In this document: positions 8,399-14,763 of the stretch, piece after piece
Position numbering within the stretch: the stretch's first letter is position 1
How the letters are laid out: each line of letters opens with the position of its first letter
Source: Euryarchaeota archaeon UBA495
GTDB lineage: Archaea > Thermoplasmatota > Poseidoniia > Poseidoniales > Poseidoniaceae
Reading direction: 5' to 3'
Length of the DNA: 14,855 nt
Assembly: GCA_002496845.1 (NCBI GenBank)
Contig: DALQ01000015.1
Location: 1 to 14,855, forward strand
Made by a program: the position numbers and the translations under genes
Notes under the pieces: generated by a model
What the model saw: only the letters and a program-made list of their open reading frames with translations
What the model was told of the DNA's origin: nothing
The model's database searches: none

Positions 8399-8407
8399 AC
8401 CTTCCTT
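8399..8407 (-). promoter_or_regulatory. Shine-Dalgarno-like site of the coiled-coil gene
   Basis: On the minus strand AAGGAAGGT ends 4 nt before the GTG at 8394. It is the reason for choosing that start over the ATG at 8367, which has no purine-rich site in front of it. The spacing is slightly short. Confidence 0.35.
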
Positions 8408-8456
8408 CAATCGAGCCCTTGAGGGCCTGCGTTGTCCGAGCAAAACGGCGGCGCCG

Positions 8457-9461
8457 TCACTCGATGGAGGTGAACATGTCTTCGGGCATGTCCTGCGCGA
8501 GCGCCACAGCGCCAATGGCGACCTTGTCAATCGGTTCTTCGACGCATCGAACTGCGACGTTTCCGATGTCGGCGATCTCCGCAGCCAAGCGGTCGGCAAT
8601 GCCCGCGATGAGGGAGCCGCCACCGGAGAGGATGATGTTCTGGCGGAACATTTCTTGGTATTCGGGGTCCGCGCCAGCGACCGTCTTCTTGATGCCGTTT
8701 CCGAGGAGGGGCACAAGGGCTTCACAGGCTTCACCGATGAGGTCGCCGATGTCAACGCGCTGTTGCTTGCCTTCAACGGAGAGGGAGACGAGGACTTCCC
8801 GGGCTTCGCCGCCAACGTAGGACGACTCTTCCTTCCAGCGGCGGACCATGTCCTTCGTGACCTGAGCGCCGGTGAACTTCTTGCGGATCAGTTCCATGAG
8901 GTGGAGGTCGAGCCAGTCGCCCGCTTCGGCGATGCTGATCTGGTCGTCGTCGTTGGGGAAGGTTCCGTAGAGGCGCGCGATGTCCGTGGTGCCTGCGCCG
9001 ATGTCGACGACGATGGTGCCGTGGAATTCACCGATGCCGTAGGCGGTGGCGAAAGGTTCGCTCACGACCATGATGGCGTTGACCTGGCCACGGAGGGTGG
9101 CGACGAGGTTGGACTTGTCCGTGAAGGAAACGTGGGATGGCGAGCACACCACACCAACGACCTCGTCGTACTCTTCGGGGTCCATCGTTTCGATGAGGTG
9201 GCCCATGAAGGCCTTCGCGGCAGCCAGGTTGGCTTCATCATCCTGCGTGACACCTTTGGCCATTGGGCGGTAGAGGTCACAGGACATCTTGTGCTTGAGC
9301 GCTTCAGCGCCAAAAAGCACGTCTCGCTTGAGCATGTTTCGGGCCACGGGGTCCTTGGGGCGTCCGACGACGGTTTCCACGGTGTGGATGGTGCCGGAGC
9401 TCGATGCGATCGTGGATTGGTACGTGCCGAGGTCAATGCCGATGTACAGTCGTTCGCTCAT
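8457..9461 (-). CDS. Bacterial-type actin homologue (MamK/MreB-like)
   Basis: A 334-residue actin-fold ATPase. Phosphate-1 motif YIGIDLGT (6-13), connect-1 segment SEPFATAYG (134-142, putative catalytic Glu135), phosphate-2 motif VVDIGAGTTD (151-160), and adenosine-binding LSGGGSLIAG (278-287) appear in the correct order and spacing. Segments resembling MamK, the magnetosome filament actin, are striking: VVGRPKDPVARNML, KRDVLFGAEALKHK, YRPMAKGV and DQISIAEAGDWLD. It lacks an N-terminal amphipathic or hydrophobic extension of the kind many MreB proteins use for membrane binding. No Hsp70 substrate-binding domain follows, which argues against DnaK. I use ATG 9461; a TTG at 9470 would add three residues. 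It sits 69 bp after the protease gene and 62 bp before the coiled-coil gene. A filament-forming role in shape, positioning or segregation is inferred; the exact subfamily is uncertain. Confidence 0.88.
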   Translation of the reverse strand: MSERLYIGIDLGTYQSTIASSSGTIHTVETVVGRPKDPVARNMLKRDVLFGAEALKHKMSCDLYRPMAKGVTQDDEANLAAAKAFMGHLIETMDPEEYDEVVGVVCSPSHVSFTDKSNLVATLRGQVNAIMVVSEPFATAYGIGEFHGTIVVDIGAGTTDIARLYGTFPNDDDQISIAEAGDWLDLHLMELIRKKFTGAQVTKDMVRRWKEESSYVGGEAREVLVSLSVEGKQQRVDIGDLIGEACEALVPLLGNGIKKTVAGADPEYQEMFRQNIILSGGGSLIAGIADRLAAEIADIGNVAVRCVEEPIDKVAIGAVALAQDMPEDMFTSIE

Positions 9462-9530
9462 TGTATCCAACGTCCTATGGTTCCTCGACTGCGCGTCCGA
9501 CCTTCAAGGTTCACCCTGACAAATTCGGGT

Positions 9531-12452
9531 TCATTCTTCTGATTCTTGGGGTCTCGACGAGGCGACAAAGGGGTCGCGCGGCCCCGCAGGGGCCCGTTCA
9601 GGCGGCTGGCGCCACGAGATCAAAGCCACGAGAAGCAGCAAAAGCAGCCCGGCCAAGGCAATTGGCCGGAACGAGGGCGAATTCTCCTCAGGTGAAGCAA
9701 GGGGTTGAGGGTCCAAGACGACGGTTCGCACCTGCTCCGCCGGCATGGCGATTTCAAGCGTCGCCTCTGGCGAAGCGTTGGACGTTTCGAAGGTCAAGAT
9801 GACGTCCACAAACGAACCGTTCTCGACCCAAGGAACGGACCACACCGACGCGTTCCACAGGAGCACGTGATGCCCGGTGCCGTTGGCTTGCTGTTGACTT
9901 CCGGGAAGTGGAACGCCGTCGACGACCAAAGATGCGAGGAGCGTGCCCCCGTCCCCGTCGGAGTCTCGCACCATCACCATCACCTCGAGCGCGTCGTCTG
10001 GAGCATGATCTGGCCGAGGGAACGAGGCCTCCACAACGGGCACGGCGTCCGTGGGCCTGCACCCATCGAGCCGGGTGGGCCATGCAGCGTCGACCGCGGT
10101 GGCCGGGCACGCATCGAGGTGATCGGGCACGCCATCCGCATCGGAATCGTCCAGGCATCCGTCGCCGTTGGCGTCCACGGGCCGTGCATCTTCGTCTGGG
10201 CACGCATCATCTTCGTCGCTGATTCCATCCAAGTCACGGTCGTCGGGACATCCGTCGCCGTCCAGATCGATGGCTCCCGCGGGTTCGGACGCGCACGCAT
10301 CAAGCGGGTCAAGCACACCGTCTTCATCGAGGTCCTGAGGGCCCGGTGGCGCCCGCTCGACGCCCATGACCGCCAGAGCGAACCCGATTCGGTCTCCATC
10401 AGCGCCGAGTTCACCTGGGCTGTTTCCTGGGACGACATGGCGGGCCACCACCTCTACGGTCGCCGAAGAAGCGTTGCCAAGGTCGTCTGCGCTGATGTGG
10501 ACCCCTCGCAGCGTTTCGTTCGACCGCTCGGGTAACGGAACGTCGTTCCACAACACAGAAGCCCCCCCGAAGTCAAGCCCCGAGGCGGCGGTTTGACCGT
10601 CGTCCAGGTGAACGTAGAGGACGAGATCATCCACGGCTTGCCCGCCCAGTGAAGGGTAGGCCAAACGCACGTGGAGGTCTTCTCCCGGCCGGAGGTTGAA
10701 CGTCCGCTGGTAGCGGTCTCCCTCGGCGAGGAAAGGCCCGACGGCCCCAGATCCGTTCCATGGGGCTTCGCTGAGCCGATCGCTGCTCCCAGCCACGTTC
10801 AGGCGATCATCCAGCAGGCCTTGCGGCGTCCCGTCATGAAGCCGGTACGCGTCGTGGAGAAACACATGAGGCGTCAAATCCCACGCCCCGTCGACGAGGG
10901 AGGGCGCCAACAACCGCTCCAGTCGGGGTTGGCCCCAACCGTCGTGAGCGTTGCTCAGTCCTGCTGGGCCCGCGCCTCCATTGGCGTGTTCAGGGGGAAG
11001 CGGCTCGGCACTAAGCGACAAGGCTGCGCGGAGCATGGGCCCTGAGGGCGTCCATCCTTCGGAGGCCCATGCCATGCCCGAAGGCTCAGGATTCGCCCAC
11101 GCTGGAGCGTGTGCACTGAGGTTGAGCGTCGCTTCACTGGGCGAGCCTCCGTGCAGCACTCCGTCTTCGATCATCTGTTGCAGCACCCCAGCCGCAGCGG
11201 CCGCCATGGGCGTCGCCATGCTCGTGCCGCTGGAACCCCGCCATTCTCCGTTCATGCTGTTCGGGTCTCCGTCGGCTTTTGCTGAGACGATGTGAGCACC
11301 GGGCACAAGCAGGCCGATGCCATCGGTGCCCAACACGGTCGGGCCTTCTGGTGAACCGACCCATCGCTCATCCGGAGCGCCCACCGTCGTGGCTCCAACC
11401 GCCACCGCGTTGAGGGCATTTGCTGGTTCAAGCACCTGTCCACCGTTGCCGGGTGCGATGAACGCCAAGGTCCACGGGTGTTCCAACGACCAACGGTCGA
11501 GCGTTTCGCTCCTGGCCGTGTACTCCGTCGTGTCGTCGCCCCAGGAATGGGCATGGACGACCGCTCCTTGCAGGGCAGCCTCCGACAAGAGGGCGTCGAA
11601 GGAAGGCGGAACCCATCCACTGGCATTGACGATGTCGGCGACGACCAGCTGTGCGCCGTGCGCCAACGAAACGCCTTCTCCAGGCGAATTGGAACGGTTC
11701 CAGTTCACGGGTTCGCAGCCAAGGGTGCCTGCGGTATGGGTGCCATGACGGTAATCGCTGTGGCCGGGAGTGTCACCGTCGTCGAGGCTTGTGTTGAGCA
11801 AGACCACCTTTCGGTGAGCAGGCCCAGGGGTTCCAACGACGTCCATCCCTTGTCGAAAACAGGCGTGATCCATGTCCAACCCACTGTCTGCGGTGGCGAG
11901 CACGACCCCACTTCCGTTGAACCCAAGCGCCCACAATGGGAAGTCGCCTTGAGATCCGGATTGAAGCAAACCAGCGCCACGATCGTTGCGTGATTCTGTG
12001 TGGAGGATGGGTTCGATTCGCTGCAGGCCAGGCCAATGTTGCTGGGCGGGATGAAAGGGCGCAGCAACCGTTTGAACGCCACGCAGGTTTGGCTCCACGT
12101 CCGCCGGGCCACCCACCGCAATCAACCGTTGAACGGCGTCAGCGGGCAGGCGAGGCTCGAACACCAGCCGAACAGGCTGGTCCACAGCAAAAGCACCAGC
12201 ATCAGGCTCGGGGGCTTCGCGCAGAAGGAACCCTTCGGGCGGGAGCCTCACGCCGTCGTGCCAAACGATGGCTTCCGTCCACGTTGCCAGCCGCAAGAGG
12301 GGCCACCCGTCTTCCGTCAAGGCCGTCCACGTGGCTTGCGTCCACACGCCCTCTTCGATTTCAAGGACGGCCAATCCGGGTTCGTGGGCGGGCGCAGCCA
12401 TCGGACCAAGTCCCGCACCAAGGAGCAGGACGAGCATCAGGGCGGCGCGCAC
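9531..12452 (-). CDS. Secreted, membrane-anchored subtilisin-like serine protease (S8) with thrombospondin type 3 repeats
   Basis: About 973 residues from GTG 12452. An N-terminal signal peptide (MRAALMLVLLLGAGLGP, then an APAH-like cleavage region) is followed by a propeptide-like region to about residue 165. The S8 domain carries the triad Asp189 (TADSGLD), His236 (YRHGTHTAG) and Ser411 (GTSMATPMAA), with the oxyanion Asn336 in APGNGG. A beta-rich P-domain-like region follows (about 560-700), then thrombospondin type 3 calcium-binding repeats (707-783), an Ig-like segment, and one C-terminal membrane helix (about 928-947) with a short polar tail. It is therefore probably anchored outside the cell and uses calcium for stability. 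The frame extends to 12563, but ATG 12539 and TTG/ATG choices beyond it collide with the eL20 start; GTG 12452 gives a normal signal peptide. Likely role: degradation of external proteins. A link to the actin gene downstream is unproven. Confidence 0.92.
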   Translation of the reverse strand: MRAALMLVLLLGAGLGPMAAPAHEPGLAVLEIEEGVWTQATWTALTEDGWPLLRLATWTEAIVWHDGVRLPPEGFLLREAPEPDAGAFAVDQPVRLVFEPRLPADAVQRLIAVGGPADVEPNLRGVQTVAAPFHPAQQHWPGLQRIEPILHTESRNDRGAGLLQSGSQGDFPLWALGFNGSGVVLATADSGLDMDHACFRQGMDVVGTPGPAHRKVVLLNTSLDDGDTPGHSDYRHGTHTAGTLGCEPVNWNRSNSPGEGVSLAHGAQLVVADIVNASGWVPPSFDALLSEAALQGAVVHAHSWGDDTTEYTARSETLDRWSLEHPWTLAFIAPGNGGQVLEPANALNAVAVGATTVGAPDERWVGSPEGPTVLGTDGIGLLVPGAHIVSAKADGDPNSMNGEWRGSSGTSMATPMAAAAAGVLQQMIEDGVLHGGSPSEATLNLSAHAPAWANPEPSGMAWASEGWTPSGPMLRAALSLSAEPLPPEHANGGAGPAGLSNAHDGWGQPRLERLLAPSLVDGAWDLTPHVFLHDAYRLHDGTPQGLLDDRLNVAGSSDRLSEAPWNGSGAVGPFLAEGDRYQRTFNLRPGEDLHVRLAYPSLGGQAVDDLVLYVHLDDGQTAASGLDFGGASVLWNDVPLPERSNETLRGVHISADDLGNASSATVEVVARHVVPGNSPGELGADGDRIGFALAVMGVERAPPGPQDLDEDGVLDPLDACASEPAGAIDLDGDGCPDDRDLDGISDEDDACPDEDARPVDANGDGCLDDSDADGVPDHLDACPATAVDAAWPTRLDGCRPTDAVPVVEASFPRPDHAPDDALEVMVMVRDSDGDGGTLLASLVVDGVPLPGSQQQANGTGHHVLLWNASVWSVPWVENGSFVDVILTFETSNASPEATLEIAMPAEQVRTVVLDPQPLASPEENSPSFRPIALAGLLLLLLVALISWRQPPERAPAGPRDPFVASSRPQESEE
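10104..10334 (-). repeat. Thrombospondin type 3 repeat array within the protease
   Basis: Four to five short acidic repeats of the form DxDxDGxxDxxDxC are encoded here, for example DLDEDGVLDPLDAC, DLDGDGCPDD, DLDGISDEDDACP, DANGDGCLDD and DADGVPDHLDACP. Each carries Asp side chains for calcium and paired cysteines. The array links the catalytic part to the membrane-proximal part of the protease. Confidence 0.85.
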
Positions 12453-12507
12453 GCGTTCAGCACACGCCCTGCCCCTATCAGCCCCCCGGCGGAGCCACGC
12501 CGCCGCG

Positions 12508-12513
12508 TTTAAG
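12508..12513 (+). promoter_or_regulatory. Archaeal TATA box of the eL20 gene
   Basis: TTTAAG stands out as the only AT-rich block in the GC-rich 85-bp spacer between the divergent protease and eL20 genes. Its centre is about 27 bp before the ATG at 12538, the usual archaeal TATA-to-transcription-start distance, so transcription probably begins at or next to the ATG and the mRNA is leaderless. No Shine-Dalgarno precedes the ATG, which agrees. The reverse strand reads CTTAAA, so the same element could also serve the protease gene, about 58 bp away from GTG 12452. Confidence 0.5.
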
Positions 12514-12537
12514 ACGGAACGGCCGGTCGCGGGCCTC

Positions 12538-12807
12538 ATGAAGGCCTTCCGCGTCAAGGGCACCGCGCCTTTCGGCCAGCAGCGTCAAGCGTTCTCGATG
12601 GACCTCCCCGCCGCAGATGCGGCCGACGCGGAGCACCGCGTGTACTCCATCATGGGGTCCCGCCACAACGTCACCCGTCGCTCTGTTCATCTGCAGTCTG
12701 TTGCGGAGATCGATCCCCGCACCTCCCAAGAGCCCAGCGTGCTCCACCACTTCCGCGAGGCCATCGCTGCCGCGGGCGGCCCGCTCGCCCCCTCGGAAGA
12801 AGAATGA
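12538..12807 (+). CDS. Large-subunit ribosomal protein eL20 (LX, L18a family)
   Basis: A small protein of 89 residues with the archaeal LX pattern: MKAFRVKG at the start, a central EHRVYSIMGSRHNVTRRSV block matching the family's VYSxxGSxHxxxR core, and a VAEIDP segment. Archaeal LX is usually about 57-80 residues; the C-terminal 20 residues, acidic at the end, are extra. It binds 23S rRNA in the large subunit. ATG 12538 is chosen because the family begins with MKxFRVKG; the open frame upstream to 12268 is antisense to the protease gene. It is the first gene of an eL20 - prefoldin alpha - FtsY run known from many archaea, and a TATA box lies ahead of it. The stop is 42 nt before the prefoldin start. 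Confidence 0.87.
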   Translation: MKAFRVKGTAPFGQQRQAFSMDLPAADAADAEHRVYSIMGSRHNVTRRSVHLQSVAEIDPRTSQEPSVLHHFREAIAAAGGPLAPSEEE

Positions 12808-12849
12808 CCGTCGCGGCATTCATCAAGGGCGGCCGACCCCGAAAGGTCG

Positions 12850-13410
12850 GTGTCCTCTGAACCACGTGCTGAATTGCAGCGGCTGGCCCGCATTGTTGAG
12901 CGCAGCCGGCAACGTTTGGAGGAACTCGATCGCCGCAAGCAGGGCGTGCTCGAAGTCGTCGAAGACCACCGCCGAACTGCGGCTGTTCTGACGTCCCTGC
13001 TTGAATCCGCCAACACAGGAACCGCCAGCGGCCACGTTGGCATCGGGGCCGGCGTCAGCCTTCCACTTGCGCCGTCTGACGCCGAAGGCCGCTCCATCGT
13101 CGATCTTGGCAGCGGCGTCTATGGCGAGCGCACCTGGAGCGGTGCGTTGGAGGTGACCTTGCAGCGGCAGAAGGACCTCGAAAGCATCGTGAACGACCTC
13201 GAGGCGCGAATGAGCGAATTGGAGGAAGACGTCGCACAACACGCCATCGCGTTCAACGCCATGGCGGAGAGCATCGAATCCGACGCCAAGGCCGAGCCCG
13301 CAGCCACCGAAACGGGTGGTCCTGATGAACCAGAACCTGAGCCAGAAGAAAAGCGGGCTCCCGCCCCTCGGCGAAGACGCTTCGGGTCCGAGTTGACGTT
13401 GGACGACTGA
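12850..13410 (+). CDS. pfdA: Prefoldin alpha subunit
   Basis: Archaeal chaperone subunit; prefoldin is an alpha2-beta4 hexamer that hands unfolded proteins to the thermosome. The 186-residue protein has an N-terminal helix (about 5-50), a middle region with Gly/Ser/Val-rich hairpin strands (VGIGAGVSLPL, then IVDLGSGVYGERTW), and a second helix (about 98-145), the coiled coil - hairpins - coiled coil plan of the alpha subunit. An additional C-terminal tail of about 40 residues is rich in Pro/Glu/Ala, then has a basic RRRR patch. Typical alpha subunits are about 140-150 residues. GTG 12850 is the only standard start before the helix in this frame, with a weak AAAGG ahead of it. Identity rests on fold pattern plus the position between eL20 and ftsY, since sequence conservation in this family is low. 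Its stop overlaps the Shine-Dalgarno of ftsY. Confidence 0.82.
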   Translation: MSSEPRAELQRLARIVERSRQRLEELDRRKQGVLEVVEDHRRTAAVLTSLLESANTGTASGHVGIGAGVSLPLAPSDAEGRSIVDLGSGVYGERTWSGALEVTLQRQKDLESIVNDLEARMSELEEDVAQHAIAFNAMAESIESDAKAEPAATETGGPDEPEPEPEEKRAPAPRRRRFGSELTLDD

Positions 13411-13415
13411 GGTGA
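13409..13415 (+). promoter_or_regulatory. Shine-Dalgarno site of ftsY, overlapping the pfdA stop
   Basis: GAGGTGA begins inside the TGA stop of the prefoldin gene and ends 4 nt before the ftsY ATG at 13420. The stop-to-start distance is 12 nt. It fixes the ftsY start and implies coupled translation. Confidence 0.7.
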
Positions 13416-13419
13416 CATC

Positions 13420-14754
13420 ATGGGGCTGTTCAACCGCTTCCGCCGGCGCGTCAAGGAAACGGTCGATGCATCCGATGCTGATGGCATGTTGGCCGAAGAC
13501 GGGTCGGACGAAGCCGAGGCCGCGCTTCGCGCCCGTGAAGCAACGCAAACCCAACCCCCCCAAACCACTCCGGCACCGACCTCGTCCTCTGAGGAAGACT
13601 GGGAAGATCCCGAAGACGACGACTGGGACGACCCTCAGGATGATTGGGAGGCTCCGGAAGACGACTGGGAACTACCAGAAGACGACCCAGCCCCCCAACC
13701 TGCGCCCGCCCCGAAGCCCAAGCGCCGGGCCCCCGCCGCTTCCAAGGTCGAACTGCGCATGATGCGGTCCACGACCGGACGGCAGCTGGTGGAGGTGGCC
13801 CAAGCCCCCCGCGGTTCCAGCGTTGAGGCCAACATCACCACCGAGTCAGGCGACGACATTCGCATCGAACTCGGCGGTGGCGTGGTCAGCGAAGGCGGGC
13901 GTGTCATCAAATCAAGCAAGGCCCTCGACGACCTCCTTGAGGAACTCGAGTGGGCTTTGTTGGAATCCGACGTTTCATCGGACGCCGTCAGCGGTGTGGT
14001 TGATGCGCTGCGTAAGCAATTGGTCGGCGCGCGCCTCCGCCGTGGCGCGGACTTGGCCAAGGTGCTTGAGGCCAGCCTGAAGCGCGCCCTCCGCTCGCTC
14101 CTCGAAGCAGGGTATTGGGACTTTGACGCCACCGTCGCAAAAGCCCTCGAGGCCGGCGACGCCCCCGTGGTCATCATGCTCGTCGGTGTCAACGGCACAG
14201 GCAAGACCACCACCACGGCGAAGCTCGCCCATCGACTGATGGCCCAGGGCCATTCGGTCATCGCCGCCGCTGGGGACACGTTCCGTGCGGGCGCCATTCA
14301 GCAATTGGAGCAGCATTGCGAGAACCTCGGTGTTCGCTGCATCTCAAGCCAACGCGGCGGGGACAGCGCGGCCATCGCCCGCGACGCCATCGCCTCGGCC
14401 AAAGCAAAAGGCATCGATGTGGTGTTGGTGGACACGGCAGGAAGGATGCAGAACAAGACGAATCTGATGAACGAACTCGCCAAGGTACGACGCGTGGCAG
14501 ACCCGCATTTGACCCTCTTTGTTGGCGACAGTCTGGCGGGCAACGATGCGGTTGAACAGGCTCGGATGTTCCAGTCCATGCTCCAATTCGACGGGGCCGT
14601 CCTGACCAAACTCGACACGGACGCCAAAGGCGGCGCAGGCCTGTCGATTGCTTTCGCCACCGGGCGCCCGATTGTGTTCGCAGGCATGGGCCAAGGCTAC
14701 GAAGACCTCACCCCATTCGATCCAGATTGGCTGATCGAGGAAATTTTCGAGTGA
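13420..14754 (+). CDS. ftsY: Signal recognition particle receptor FtsY
   Basis: SRP-family GTPase that docks the SRP-ribosome complex at the membrane for cotranslational targeting. The 444-residue protein starts with a basic amphipathic segment (MGLFNRFRRRVKETV) that could contact lipid. An acidic low-complexity region follows (about 20-100) with four tryptophans at 61, 69, 76 and 83 in DDWExPE repeats, then an unusual predicted beta-rich stretch (about 107-165), the helical N domain (about 165-240), and the G domain. GTPase motifs: G1 GVNGTGKT (256-263), G2 DTFRAG (286-291), G3 DTAGR (338-342), G4 TKLD (396-399), and the closing GMGQGYEDL with the C-terminal amphipathic helix. FtsY rather than SRP54 is indicated by the acidic N-terminus, the lack of an M domain, and genomic position after prefoldin alpha. 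Translation is probably coupled to pfdA. Confidence 0.97.
   Translation: MGLFNRFRRRVKETVDASDADGMLAEDGSDEAEAALRAREATQTQPPQTTPAPTSSSEEDWEDPEDDDWDDPQDDWEAPEDDWELPEDDPAPQPAPAPKPKRRAPAASKVELRMMRSTTGRQLVEVAQAPRGSSVEANITTESGDDIRIELGGGVVSEGGRVIKSSKALDDLLEELEWALLESDVSSDAVSGVVDALRKQLVGARLRRGADLAKVLEASLKRALRSLLEAGYWDFDATVAKALEAGDAPVVIMLVGVNGTGKTTTTAKLAHRLMAQGHSVIAAAGDTFRAGAIQQLEQHCENLGVRCISSQRGGDSAAIARDAIASAKAKGIDVVLVDTAGRMQNKTNLMNELAKVRRVADPHLTLFVGDSLAGNDAVEQARMFQSMLQFDGAVLTKLDTDAKGGAGLSIAFATGRPIVFAGMGQGYEDLTPFDPDWLIEEIFE
13598..13686 (+). repeat. Tandem DDWExPE repeats in the FtsY acidic domain
   Basis: The DNA repeats a GACTGGGA-like unit that encodes W-x-x-P-x-D-D blocks, with tryptophans 8, 7 and 7 residues apart (61, 69, 76, 83). 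Unit sequences are similar but not identical, so it is an older amino-acid repeat rather than a fresh DNA expansion. Confidence 0.65.
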
Positions 14755-14758
14755 GGGG
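14753..14758 (+). promoter_or_regulatory. Shine-Dalgarno site of the gene after ftsY
   Basis: GAGGGG starts inside the ftsY TGA stop and ends 5 nt before the ATG at 14764. The stop-to-start distance is again 12 nt, which supports this ATG and shows that the operon continues. Confidence 0.5.
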
Positions 14759-14763
14759 CGCAG

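Noticed and set aside
8415..8426. Small inverted repeat GCCCT-TG-AGGGC between the actin and coiled-coil genes as a terminator
   Set aside because: The stem is 5 bp with a 2-nt loop and no T-run follows in either direction, so it is too weak to call; it could be chance in GC-rich DNA.
7225..8820. A 531-codon plus-strand open frame opposite the coiled-coil and actin genes
   Set aside because: It mirrors the coiled-coil gene and crosses into the actin gene; its sequence looks like the reverse image of Glu/Arg/Leu codons and shows no domain.
8457..9461. The actin homologue as DnaK/Hsp70 or as a PilM/FtsA protein
   Set aside because: The protein ends right after the actin-like ATPase domain with no substrate-binding domain, and there is no FtsA-type 1C domain or pilus gene nearby; segment similarities favour MamK/MreB.
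10104..10334. Repeated DNA in the protease as a possible CRISPR or satellite array
   Set aside because: The similarity is at the protein level (thrombospondin type 3 repeats in frame); there are no identical direct repeats with unique spacers.
12268..12537. Upstream in-frame extension of the eL20 gene
   Set aside because: The family begins at MKAFRVKG; the extension is antisense to the protease signal peptide region, is Arg/Ser/Pro-rich, and lies upstream of the TATA box.
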